From Sphagnum compactum (taxonomy: Eukaryota; Bryophyta; Sphagnopsida; Sphagnales): a stretch of DNA of 64,000 bases. Position 1 is the first letter of the stretch. Every line of letters begins with the position of its first letter. The notes below the pieces were generated by a model. It was not told the DNA's origin and did not search any database. It was given only the letters and a program-made list of their open reading frames with translations. A program made the position numbers and the translations under genes. Positions 11,516-22,205 of this stretch are shown piece by piece. The stretch lies in assembly GCA_965153455.1 (NCBI GenBank), contig OZ234495.1, forward strand, positions 16,798,875 through 16,862,874, given 5' to 3'.

Positions 11516-14444
11516 GGCCATATTGTGCCCGAATTGAGATTTTAAATGAGTTGGATTTGAAAAACATGAGAGAGAGAGAGAGAGAGAGAGAGGCTTTAAA
11601 TTGCTTACCACGGCAAAATAAAGAGGCGGTCATCTTAAATTACAACTTCTCATATATATGTATACATGTAGTGCTCATGGCATCAGACCCGCACTTGTAT
11701 CCCTGTCTCAGTTCTGAATCATTGTCTCAGGAACCCCAAATTTGAATCATGCTTCTTACTCAGTATATAGCTTCCACAATTTCTGCTCCTCGCATCCCGC
11801 ATTCATCCCAGCTGTTGCACATACCACTTCACACTTCAAATTGCCCAACAAGTATGATTCCCAAACTCCTCACAACACTTACTCCACTGATTACATATGC
11901 TAAACTTTGGATTTCTGATACAACTTTCAGCTAGACATGGAACCCCATACACATGGACTTTGGACTTCACACAAATGAATACCATGAACATGAAATTCTG
12001 GTGGAATACTCAATCTGCACACTCATCTGGTCACCCATTCTCTGACTTCCAGGAATTGCAGCACACACACTTCCCCTTACTGATAAAATGCCAATGCTGC
12101 AATGGCACAACACGGACCTGGAAAACAACCAGAGGCTAACACTCACAAATTACTTCACAGTTTGACACCTCTGACCTAAATCCAAACCCTTTTCCCATTA
12201 TTCACCTTCTTGCAGACACTTCAAACACAAATAAGATCACATACGCCCCAAACTACTATTTCTCTCTCCTTCTCAGAACCAGGGAAATTGCCCGAGTTGT
12301 CATTGTCTGCCTGAGTTTCCTCATATATGTGCATTACAACCTACAGAAACCAATTGTGCAGCAGAACACTGTACACTCTTGTCAATGACAACACAAACAT
12401 AAGCAGCCATTCTCTAATCAACTATCACACGAACAAGAGAAGAAAGCTCCCTGCTACATAAATCTGCTGTTGCAAAGTTGCGTCTCCCTGTATTCTCCAT
12501 CAGTTTCTTGTTTCCACACTCTGCAGCCACACATTGAAGCAGATAAGCCACCACAATCTTCGTGCGAAAAACCAGCAGCACCACCAAACATCACACCAAA
12601 AACAGTCTATAGCATAACTAAACCACAACTGTCACTCCTACCCAACTCATGCCACGGCTGCTATCCTTGCCATCTTCACACATCTCCTTGCTGCCATTTG
12701 TGCATCCACATTGTCTCATGACAAGGAAAAAAGCTTCCAGAAGTCTTTGCCGGCGGTTATGATGCAGAGCAACTCATCAGGTATGTCTTATTTCACACAC
12801 TCATCCTAATTGGCCTAGGAAAAATCCCACACATCACTCCATGTCACCTATTTTCAGGTCACACTAGCGCTCATAGAGTTTGTTCCTCTTAAGAACTTGC
12901 ACAGCCATCACACAACTTGAAGAAAAAATGTGCCAAATGCTTCTGCCAATGTTAGGTGCCTTTGGTGTTGGCTTCTATTTGCAAAACCTGCCATAAAAAT
13001 TGAAAAAAGGTTAGTGCAAACTAGTGCAAAATAGGTGAATCCTCACTTGATTTTGCAGCTCATTTCTACCCATGCTAGAATTGTGTATCCCTGCCCCAAC
13101 CAAGCTGCTTCTAGACAGCAGCCACAGTCAATAGGTTCAAAGTCCTGTAAGTTTAAGCACTTCAGATTACTGAAGGCTCATTAACACCTTGCATCATTTC
13201 GAAACTTGCTTTTACAGCCAAATCCGCAAGTAAGCTTCACAAAGGATTTCTTGCTGATGATCATGAAGACCAAGCTGTGTCTTTAAGCAATCATTGAAAG
13301 ACAAGCTGTGAAAGAGCGCGACACAATGTCAAGTAGGTTAAATTTATTCACAGACAGTAGTTAGCCTCATACTGGCACAAACTGAAAATTTGTCCACTAA
13401 ACTCATCATCACCAAATTGGCCCAAGTTAGATAAACTCTTCATAGCGTTGGAAATTTTGTAGACCCTAATTCATTTTTTCACCAAATTGAGCTCTCTACT
13501 CTCCATTCATGGAAGGCGTCGTTGTGCCCTGAAATTGGTAACCAACCTGCTTCATTGGTCCACTTGGTGGTGAAGGTTGGTTTCCTGGCTACTGAAACAT
13601 CTGGATCCTTCTTTTGTGAGAATCCAGATGTGACTGATCCCCCTGACCCTTAAAAAGCCTTTGGGAACTGAAATCTTCACAGTCCACAAGCACATCCAAT
13701 ATTGACATAAGGCCATTGGATCATGCTATGCTCTCAAGGAAAGCCTTCAGGATGGCTCAAAGTGTGTTTGTCCATTGGAAGCACAACCCCTGCCTTTGTT
13801 GCTTGAATACTATCTACCTCAGACAGAGAAAATAACTCAAAGTTGGTTGTACTAGCAACAAATTGAAGAAGAGCAAACAAGTTCAGCAGTTTGAATATCA
13901 GTGTCCATACCAAGATATCTACGAGATTGCAGAGACGACTCCCCCAAGACAACAGTTGGAAGGCGAGCATTGTCTCAGTTCCAGGAAAACCGAAGCTTAT
14001 GACGACGAACAAACGACGATTGTAGTAATTAACCTTATAAGTGTGGCTCATACCATCAAACGATACCATCATCACCTAAGTTTCTCTGTGCCAATTCGGA
14101 AGAAAGAAAAAAAGAAGAACAATTCAAGGAGCCGTAGCGCAACAAAAAAAAAAAAAAAAGCAAAGTGAAAATAGAGCAGCAGGAAAGAGTGCATGCAGGT
14201 AGTGGCAGGAAGCAAACCCAAAAAAAAAAAGAAAATAAAAGAGAAGAGGTAAAGAAAATAAAATCAAGTAGCCTACCACCAGGATATATTTGTTAGGTAC
14301 GAAGGTCAAGGATTACCTGCGTAACTAAGTGAAGAAGGCAAGCGAGCGAGGGAGGAAGGAACCGCGACAACAATTGCACGAAGTGGAACGCACGTTGTAC
14401 AAAGCGAAGCGAAGCAAAGCAAAGCAAAGAAGCACATATTTTAA

Positions 14445-14490
14445 ATCCCATATTGTTTGTCGAAAGAGTACCATCTGCGCAGTATAAATA
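14445..14490 (+). promoter_or_regulatory. snRNA promoter: USE-like element and TATA box
   Basis: ATCCCATATTG at 14445-14455 matches 9 of 11 positions of the plant upstream sequence element RTCCCACATCG. TATAAATA lies at 14483-14490, about 25 bp before the U2 start. The longer USE-TATA spacing fits the RNA polymerase II class of plant snRNA promoters rather than the shorter polymerase III spacing. Confidence 0.7.
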
Positions 14491-14514
14491 CCCCTTGCCT
14501 TCGTCTGGTCATTC

Positions 14515-14710
14515 ATACCTTTCTCGGCCTTTTGGCTAAGATCAAGTGTAGTATCTGTTCTTATCAGTTTAATATCTGATACGAGGCTCATCGAGCCTCA
14601 TGATATTAATCTAATTTTTCTCGGGGGCGGGGCCGTCCGGTAGCTTGCTGCCTGGCCCCGCGCGCGTCGCCTTGGTTTTGCACTACTTCCTAGGCTGGCA
14701 CACCCCTCCC
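14515..14710 (+). ncRNA. U2: U2 spliceosomal snRNA
   Basis: The RNA begins ATACCTTTCTCGG, the conserved U2 5' end. The branch-point-recognition segment GTGTAGTATCTG and the stem-loop II region follow. An Sm-type site (AATTTTTC) lies near 14611, and a GC-rich 3' half ends in GCACTACTTCC-type stem-loop IV sequence. U2 pairs with the intron branch site during spliceosome assembly in the nucleus. Plant U2 is about 196 nt; the 3' end given is that length applied from the start. Correct promoter elements suggest a functional copy. Confidence 0.92.
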
Positions 14711-15244
14711 CTCCGGGGGACCCAAATAAAACCAAACTGGATTTCTTCGTAGGTAGACTGGCCACAGTGTGACGCCCATCGTATTCTATTTAAGTAACTG
14801 ATTCCCTATTACTTGTTAAAAACTTCGTATTGAAATGTTCAAAAAGTATTTGTAAGTCTATTTGAGAAAAATGGTGATTTGAAAAGAAATATTGTTTCTA
14901 TTATTGATAAGTACAAATCTCTCAAACAAAGATAGAAATCAAACAATGGAATTACAATTGTATACTGAAAACTACTACTAAGGTGTTTTTTAGCTACTCA
15001 AAAAAGCATTTTATTTGTAAAAAAAATCATGTCTTGAAAATTAAAATAATAATATGTTTCAATTAGTCGTTCCAATTTTTGAAATAAAGGTAAAAGTATT
15101 TTAAATGTGAATTCTTATTTACTTGCTAAAAACTGAAGTGTGTGTTTAGGTGTTTAGAATTAATTATGGACTTATTTGAAAAAACTTAAGATTTTAAAAT
15201 ATATATGAACTTTTTGAATATTCGTTTCAATTTTCAAATGCCTG

Positions 15245-15895
15245 GTGTGAACGGGGGTACAATTGGCGTCCCAAAGCAAAGTGAAGGACTGATGATGTCC
15301 CAAAGTGAAACTCTAGAAGCAAAGAGACAAACGACGTGTCAAAGTTGAAACTTGGGACGATTTCTGATCAGTGTCTCTCACGTGGGGACAATTAATTGAC
15401 GTCCCAAAGCAAGCGAGTAGGGACGTTCCCAAAGTCAAAACCCTAAAAGTAAGAGACAAATGACGTGCTAAAGTCGAACCTTGGGAGGAATTCTGAGCAG
15501 CCTATTTACGTGGGGACAATTTGAAGTCCCAAAGCACGTGCGAGTCGATGTTCCAAAGTCAAACCCTAAAAGCAAGTGACAAACAAACGATGTTTCAAAG
15601 TCAAACCGTGGCAGGAGTTCTGAGCATCTTCTTACGTGGGAACAAATTGACATCCCGAAGCAAGGGAGGAGCGACATCCCAAAGTCAAACCCTAAAGTAA
15701 GTGACAAACGACGTGCCAAAGACTAGCCCTAGAATCGCATGATGAACGACGTGCCAAAGTCGAATGCTGGTAGGAATTCTGAGCAAAGCTTCTGACGTGA
15801 GTACGATCGATGTCCCAAAGAAAGTGAGGAGCCACGTCCCAAAGCTAAACCCTAAAAGCAAGCGACAAACGACGTGCCAAAGTTGGGGAACCCTA
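15245..15895. repeat. Promoter-proximal tandem array, about 127-132 bp units
   Basis: Four to five diverged units can be aligned from anchor positions near 15256, 15388, 15515, 15642 and 15800. The last interval is longer and seems to contain an extra sub-unit. Each unit has several copies of (G)ACGT(C/G)CCAAAG, one AAACCCTAAA (telo-box-like) and one TACGTGGGGAC-type segment. The array ends about 80 bp before the neurochondrin start codon, so it lies in the promoter or 5' UTR. Confidence 0.8.
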
Positions 15896-15977
15896 AAAAG
15901 GAAATCCGAGCTTAGAAGCGGATCGGGGACGACGAGGGTTTTGGGCAGGGAAGGAAGGAAGGGAAAACAAAGGAGAG

Positions 15978-18011
15978 ATGGAGGATTGTGTGAAGCTTTT
16001 GCAGGGGAGTAACGACGAGCAGCGCTTGGTAGGGCTGTTGTTAGCCACCAAGATTGTGGCGGGAGATGATCTGCCAGCGGTGCGCAAGGTGTTTGATGCC
16101 ATCGGTTTCCCATTCCTGAAGCGATTGCTCAAGACTGGGACCGGAAAGGCAAAGAAGGGAGCAGCAGCAGCAGCAGCAGCAGCAGGGTTGCAGCAGGAGA
16201 AAGAGCAGCAGCGTGCGTATTTGAACCTGGCCCTGTCAATCATTGCTGCCTTTTGTCGAGTGCCTGAGCTTGCGGCGAGGGATGACACCATCGGTATAGT
16301 TCCCATTCTTGTTGAGACTTTAGCAATTAAAGATGAGGAGAAGAAGGATGATGATGATGATGATGCAACAGCAGCAGCAGCTGTTGCTGATTGTTTTGAG
16401 TGCTTGCTAGCCATAGGTAGTGCTTCTGAAAAGGGGCTTGAGGCTATTCACGGCCATAGTGTTCTGATGATAGTTGCTAGCCAGCTCCGTGATGCGCCTC
16501 CAACTGCATCGTGGATCCCAATTGGAGTGAGGTTGCTTGAGTTTATGTTGGCCACGGCCAATTCTGAGGAGGATCTTGCCAAATGTTCACAATATCTGGT
16601 AGGTGTGATTCCTGTTGTAGCTAGACAACTAGTGTCACGGCAAGATATACTTAAGTTTGAAGCTCTTTCTCTTCTCCACCGTCTTCTTGCCTCTCAATTC
16701 TCGGATTTCATGCAAATAGCTGTACAAAAGGCTCCTCCTTTTGATGTTGATTGGGCGGATCAAGTACGCTCCGGGCTTGGCCTGGTTTTGCACAATCGGG
16801 TAGATGTAAAATTGAAACAATTGGCATTAGAATTGGCAGAGGCTCTAGTGCAGTTGATTGGGGACAGCTGGCTCGTAGGAACCATGAAGATTCCTGATGA
16901 ACAGAGATGTGTCCCTTCAGATAGGTTTTTTCTGCTGATCCTAGAAACATTAAGAGTTGAGACTGCAGTACTTCTGAATGAAGTCGCAAGGATAGCGTTT
17001 GATAATTCAGGTGGAACCCTAGTTGCTCAAAATCCGGAAGCTGCAATGAAGCAGCGACAGCTGGCCACTTTTTTCTTCCTCCTGGAACACATCATGAACG
17101 TTGTGGCAGAACAGCAAGATGCCGGAGGGAACTTGGGGGAACTTGCCATGGAGAAGGCAATTGTAGCTCTGGATGAGGTAGTTGGGGTTATCCTAGAGTT
17201 TCTTGAAGATGCCCAGGAGCACGGAATTGCACGTGGAGATATGCTCCTTGCAGCTGCACGTTTGGTAGGCAGGTATTTGGCTGAAGCACCATCTGCACAT
17301 CATAACCGGGTTCTGAAGTTATTAGGGTTCCTCCTCTCTGTCACAAATGAGGGTCAAGATAGTGCAATTCAGGCTGTAGTGTTTTTTCTGCCTGCCTTAT
17401 CTCAATTGACCACAGAGGTTGAAGGTTGTAAGGCATTAGTTGAGTGTGAAGGTCATAAGCAGATTGTTGAGTTTGCTCAAGCAGCAGCCCAGACAGGAGG
17501 GCCAGGTTTTCAGGGACCCATTGTGGATTCTTGTGACAGCCTTCTGAATGTTCTTAACAAGAAGGATGTTTTACGAGGATTGAATGTAGTAGACTTCATT
17601 CCAGCACTGCCTGCATTGGCTGTCTGGGCACTGCAAGGACAGCCAGTGATGGAGTGTGCATTGGTGGCCAGCCTGTGCACCATAGTACTAGGCCTGACAA
17701 GTGAAAATCAGCTCTCACGTTTTTTGGCACCTAGTGACATGCGATCAATCTTCAGTGTCATCTTGATCAACTTGGAACGCTGCCAACGGGCAGAAAGACT
17801 AGAGGAGCCTGCGGAAGAGGAAGATTTGTGGGATATCACGGTTTCAGGCTGTGCAGCATGCATGCAGCAGTACCCGTCTTTGAAGCACATGATAAGGTCA
17901 TCAACATGGTTGGATTGTTTTTTGGGGAAACGGCCTGTAACAGCAACACTGGAGGAGGTAACAGCTAACCCTTCCCTCCAGATGTTGCTGGCCAGCATCT
18001 TCACCAATTAA
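15978..18011 (+). CDS. Neurochondrin family protein
   Basis: A single uninterrupted frame of 677 aa resembles plant neurochondrin-like proteins in length and in helical, Leu/Ala-rich ARM-like composition throughout. The start EDCVKLLQGSNDEQRLVGLLLATK and the block LPALSQLTTEVEGCKALVEC are typical. The N-terminal third has an alanine run at about 59-67 encoded by GCA repeats, and an acidic DDDDDDD stretch near 121-128; both look like expanded triplets in loops. The start at 15978 is the first ATG that opens the conserved N-terminus. Neurochondrin is a cytosolic scaffold; its role in plants is poorly defined, so no process is assigned. The gene has no intron, unlike its neighbours. AATAAA words lie at 18163 and 18502 downstream. 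Confidence 0.88.
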   Translation: MEDCVKLLQGSNDEQRLVGLLLATKIVAGDDLPAVRKVFDAIGFPFLKRLLKTGTGKAKKGAAAAAAAAGLQQEKEQQRAYLNLALSIIAAFCRVPELAARDDTIGIVPILVETLAIKDEEKKDDDDDDATAAAAVADCFECLLAIGSASEKGLEAIHGHSVLMIVASQLRDAPPTASWIPIGVRLLEFMLATANSEEDLAKCSQYLVGVIPVVARQLVSRQDILKFEALSLLHRLLASQFSDFMQIAVQKAPPFDVDWADQVRSGLGLVLHNRVDVKLKQLALELAEALVQLIGDSWLVGTMKIPDEQRCVPSDRFFLLILETLRVETAVLLNEVARIAFDNSGGTLVAQNPEAAMKQRQLATFFFLLEHIMNVVAEQQDAGGNLGELAMEKAIVALDEVVGVILEFLEDAQEHGIARGDMLLAAARLVGRYLAEAPSAHHNRVLKLLGFLLSVTNEGQDSAIQAVVFFLPALSQLTTEVEGCKALVECEGHKQIVEFAQAAAQTGGPGFQGPIVDSCDSLLNVLNKKDVLRGLNVVDFIPALPALAVWALQGQPVMECALVASLCTIVLGLTSENQLSRFLAPSDMRSIFSVILINLERCQRAERLEEPAEEEDLWDITVSGCAACMQQYPSLKHMIRSSTWLDCFLGKRPVTATLEEVTANPSLQMLLASIFTN

Positions 18012-19264
18012 GCAGCCTCAGCGATGCATAATGTGTACTTGAAGAAAGTGTGCATCTTGATCAGTTTTCCCTTCACGAGCATGTGTTCTCTGAACTACAG
18101 TTTTCCATACCTTGTTTACAAGCTGAGGTACTTTGTGTGAACTCTTGGTGCTCTGCTTATCCAATAAACTGCTCCTTGGGCACCAATGTGTACAGCACAG
18201 CTGTCTTTCACTATTCCTTATATAGACAATCTATCAGTTTTCTTTAGTCAATTGGCTTGTTAGATTTCATCTTGGGTGGAGAGCTAGATCATGAGTACTT
18301 CTGTTCATTCTCAGATATGGCATTTCAGATCACACTGAGATGTCCAGTGATGAAGAGTCCTGCAGAAGGAGATACAAATGAAAAAGAGTGTTATTTGGAA
18401 TTGTGGGATACCAATCTAGAGTTTCATGCCCCATGTGAGGGTGATTTGTACAGCTAAGGAAGCCATGCTCCATGCATGGTTGGTGTTTTGGTCTTCAGGA
18501 AAATAAAAGCTCTGGTTGGGTAGTGGCAAATTTTCTCATTTTGACTCCAAAATTGGCACAATGTTAGCTAAGTTCTGACCAGGACTGCCATAATCCAATG
18601 AATCATGATCAAAGTGTATGATCACTTTTCTTCAGCACCAACTTGCCAAGAGCTATTTGTAATCATATAATTCATGCACAAGATGTTCAAACAACAGTTT
18701 TCCAGAAGCTATGGAGAAGAAGCAACTAAGCTGTGCATATATAGACTCCATTTGTCCTACTTGAAGAGCAAATTCTCACAATCACTTTTCCAATTGCAAC
18801 AACTTGCCCAAGCTCCTGCGCTTCAACTAATGATTATGAGCTTGATTAGGAACAGGACGAGACCTGTTTCTCCTTTTGATTTTAGGCTTTTTCCCTTGCA
18901 ACTCCTGCTACCCAACTTTCTCATTCTCCATTTCCCTGTAGAGGAGATTGCCCAGGTGGTAGTGATGCTGTTGGCCTTACATCGAAAGACAAGAGATTAT
19001 ACTTTTTGCATCTTGCTTTTGCAGTTGCTCAAGCAACCCTCTTTCTCCGCAAGCTTCTTTGTTTTCTTTTCTGCTTGCCTTTGCAGTCCCTGCTCCCCAA
19101 TTTTCTCTGTCTCCACTCCCGCCCTTCGATTTCTGTACCTTTTTCTACGACCTTTTTCTGAATTCCGTAGAGAATTCGGAACCCCGTCTGCTGCCGGTAC
19201 GCTTGTGGTCGTGAGGCGTGGTTTCGGAGGCGGGCTAAGGAGAGGAATGTAGTATGTAGGAGCA
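18012..19264 (+). other. 3' UTR of neurochondrin and 5' flank of the next gene
   Basis: Several open frames exist here, the longest 18674-19252, but their composition is pyrimidine-rich leader-like sequence with no family match. AATAAA at 18163-18168 and 18502-18507 are candidate polyadenylation signals. The last 250 bp are TC-rich, as in plant core promoters and leaders. No gene is called. Confidence 0.5.
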
Positions 19265-21387
19265 ATGACTACCTGCAGCGTCGCTCTGTTTGCTGCGACG
19301 GATTTGGCATTGCGGAGGTTCTCCAGGCGTTGTTGTTCTGCTGATGATGGTAACAGATTGTTGGCGAGGAAGAAGAAGCAGCAGCAGCAGCGTGTGACGC
19401 ACTTTCTGGCGCGGAATCGCGAAGAAAGACGACGAGAGCCGGAGCCGTCGGCGAAGGAGGAGATTCAAAGACGCGAGTCTGATGAGCTTGAACAAGGACA
19501 GAATTTTGTAAGAGGGCGGAGCAACGATCGTGAAAGAGATGGTAGTGAGGCAGCAAGAGCGGCTTTCACGTGCGCTCTGGCGGCGAGTCTGTTGTGCTTC
19601 GGGACTCTCGACTTCCTTCCGGAGCTGGCTGGAGAAGAGTTGAAGAGGAGAGAGCTGCTGCTGGGAGTTACGGAGTTCCGAATTCGTGTTCCTCACATGA
19701 CGATGCTACTGAATGCTCTGGGCATCAACCAGCATGCTCATGCAGCAGGCTTGTTTCAAATGCCACCAGTTAGGCTCAACAATCGGTATGTAACAATCTC
19801 CTTCTGCCTCAATCCACTGCCTTCGTACAAAGCTGACAATCATAAGAACCACAAGAAGAAGAAAGAAAGAAGATTAGACTCGTCACCATCATCATCACCA
19901 CCACCAGGAGAAGAAGAGGGAGAAAACTGGTAGTCTGAATTGCTTGGAATTCTGCTGGGGCTTCTCTGACATGGGAGTTTGTTGGGGGGGGGCATGTTGT
20001 GGACACCAGTTACTATCTGGTGAGAGCTGGGGAATCAGAGTTTGAAACCAAAGGCATCATCAACACCAATCCCGTGACAAAAACCTCTATTGACAATGGC
20101 CTCTCTGAGCTAGGCAAAAGGCAGACAGCAAAAGCTGCCAGCAAGCTCAAGGATTTAGGAGCATGTGATGGAAGCTGCTGGATCTGGCCATCTATCACAC
20201 AACGAGCATACCAGACAGCTGAAATCATTGCTTACGCCAACAACATAGGTCGCAGGTACATGTCTGCATCTGCATGTGTTTTTCACTCTTAACATTCTTC
20301 ACCTCCCTGCTTCATCCCTTGCATTCTTCACCTCCCCTTGCTGCTCCAACCCTGACATTCTTTGCCTGCATTCCTTCCTCAAGTTCAGCTCAGAAATTGT
20401 GATCTCTTTTCAGTTTCAATTCTTGTCTTCTTCTTCTTATATGTGCACAGCTTCTTGTCATTGGTGGGATTTTGTTTTCTCTCAACATCCAGTGCAAGCA
20501 ATTGGGTAGTGATTCTTATGGGTTCCTTTGTCCACTTGTATCTATGTCTTTTTGCAGCCGTATAGTGCCTGAATACAGTTTCTTAGATGCACGAGGACTC
20601 GGAGCATATGAAGGGAAGCAATTGGCAGATATCAAGGAGGTCAGTTTCGTATAGCTGCTCTGTTGAGACTTTTGAGATATGTCAAATTCTCTCTACTCAA
20701 TTCACATAAAATAGCCTTGATCATTGTCACCTATCATTTGCCTGCTTATGAACAACATGGTTGGTAGCTGGATAGAATAAAATGGTGATGATGACAACAG
20801 ATTGTTGATCCTTTGTACCATAGTTTTTTCTGAATGTTGTGAGCTCCTTTCTTCTGCAGGTGTATACAACTGATGCAGTGTCTCCAAATCTGCGTCCACC
20901 TCCTTACACAGATGGCACCCCTAATGAGAGTGTAGCAGATGTGTTTGTCCGTGTCACACAACTTATGTCAATCTTGGAAACTCAGTACTTTGGCGACACC
21001 ATTGTCATTGTCTCACCTGACTCAGACAACTTGTCTGTTCTGCAAGCTGGACTGATTGGTCTGGATCTGCGCAGGTTTGACAAGCTGCTCTGAACTGCCT
21101 ACTGAAATCACATTTCCATATCAGTGCATTTTGAGACCTGAGCATCAGTTTCTAAGAGAAAAATGTCGTGTGAGGGACTGACTATGTTTGCAAGATAATA
21201 CATACCTTGCACTAATGTCTTGAGTGTGTTTTAGAATATGTTCATGAATCTCTTGCTGGGTGGCAGGCATATTGAGCTTGCATTTGCTCCTGGCGAAGTG
21301 AGGCTGGTGGACCCCCTAAGCATACCTATTCCTAGACCAGCTGTCTCCGGTCTAATCAAGTGTACTGGCAAGCTTCCTCAATGCTGA
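19265..21387 (+). CDS. Phosphoglycerate-mutase-like (histidine phosphatase fold) protein, catalytically degenerate
   Basis: Five exons: 19265-19785, 20010-20255, 20558-20639, 20860-21074 and 21267-21387. Introns are GT-AG, phases agree, giving 394 aa. From residue 171 the protein follows the plant 'phosphoglycerate mutase family' type: LNNRYYLVRAGESEFE, then GACDGSCWIWPSITQRAYQT, VPEYSFLDARGLGAYEG, and NESVADVFVRVTQLM. The active-site RHGE signature reads RAGE (179-182), and the second catalytic histidine region (usually VSHG) reads VSPDSD (334-339). A phosphohistidine intermediate is therefore not possible, and a binding or regulatory role is likelier. The N-terminus is Arg/Ser/Ala-rich with a hydrophobic stretch near 101-120, suggesting organelle targeting or a membrane anchor (inference). 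AATAAA at 21661 may be its polyadenylation signal. The gene is convergent with the Yippee-like gene. Confidence 0.85.
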
Positions 21388-22205
21388 AAAATCTCTTTGT
21401 AATACAGTATTATGCTGAGACATATCATCATTGCGGTACTGGTCACTGTCACTGGGACGCCTCCTGAATGTAGAAGCATCTCATCACAATCCTGCAAATT
21501 TATCTGCAATTATTGCATAACCTTTTTCTTTGGCATCAAGGAATTGTTGTGCATGAACCCTTTCTCTTGTTTGTTGGCGCATTGACTTCCATCAGAAATG
21601 CTACCTACCTATTGTAGCTAGGTAGCTGTAAGGCCCACATATACTTGCCTTGTGGATATGAATAAAAGTCAGTATTGCCATCTTTGTCTGGAAGCCAAAT
21701 AAGGTCCTGGCTTTCATACATTTTCTACAAGGTGCAAAACAGTTACTTGTACACACTATTCATATGCACGTCCAGTGATGACTGCAGTTTGTACCATCAT
21801 TTTATCTCATATACTACAGTCTGGGTTGCAGTTCGTAAATTTTCCTGACAGATAAGCCATTGAGCCATACAGCTGAAACTTAAGCTATTAACAAGTCTGG
21901 AAAACATCAGAAAAATCCAGACAAACCCAGAAGGCAAAGAAGGGGGCGATAAGTGGAGCTTCCTGCAATGAATACTGTACATTTGAATGTCAAACACATC
22001 TGCATACACGATTGTGTATATACTTTCATCACAACTTCTCTATCCTACCAAACTTCTGCTGCCCCACCCCCTGCACCCCTTACTTGTGTTTCAGCACCTT
22101 TCCAACCAGTCTAAACTGCACCGTGGTGATTGCCTCAGAATGAACTTATTGATTGGTGCAATCACATCAAATCTACTACGCTACGTCTGTATAAGCAAAC
22201 ACCTC

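Larger units (their letters stand above)
5521..14440. other. Intergenic DNA without a recognisable protein gene
   Basis: AT-rich DNA from 5.5 to 11.6 kb holds two fold-back repeats (6.1-6.4 and 8.7-9.0 kb), a tandem repeat at 11.35 kb, (TC)n at 6857-6878, (GA)n at 11568-11593 and a C-run near 9224-9235. From about 11.64 to 13.7 kb the plus strand becomes C/A-rich and G-poor, so the minus strand resembles UTR or intron sequence of the local genes. No open frame in the stretch matches a known family. A 113-codon frame on the minus strand (14075-13734) is unrecognised and probably chance. Confidence 0.5.

Noticed and set aside
13734-14075. 113-codon minus-strand frame with hydrophobic stretches
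   Set aside because: No recognisable family, no neighbouring exons in phase, and an overlapping 101-codon frame on the other strand; likely chance.
14325-14591. 88-codon minus-strand frame over the U2 gene
   Set aside because: It is the antisense of the U2 promoter and RNA; the U2 signal explains the sequence.
15245-15895. Possible CRISPR-like array
   Set aside because: Units are contiguous and diverged, without constant repeats and unique spacers, in a eukaryotic genome; a minisatellite.
18674-19252. 192-codon open frame upstream of the phosphoglycerate-mutase-like gene
   Set aside because: Pyrimidine-rich leader composition, no family similarity, and it ends just before the next gene's start; better explained as UTR/promoter sequence.
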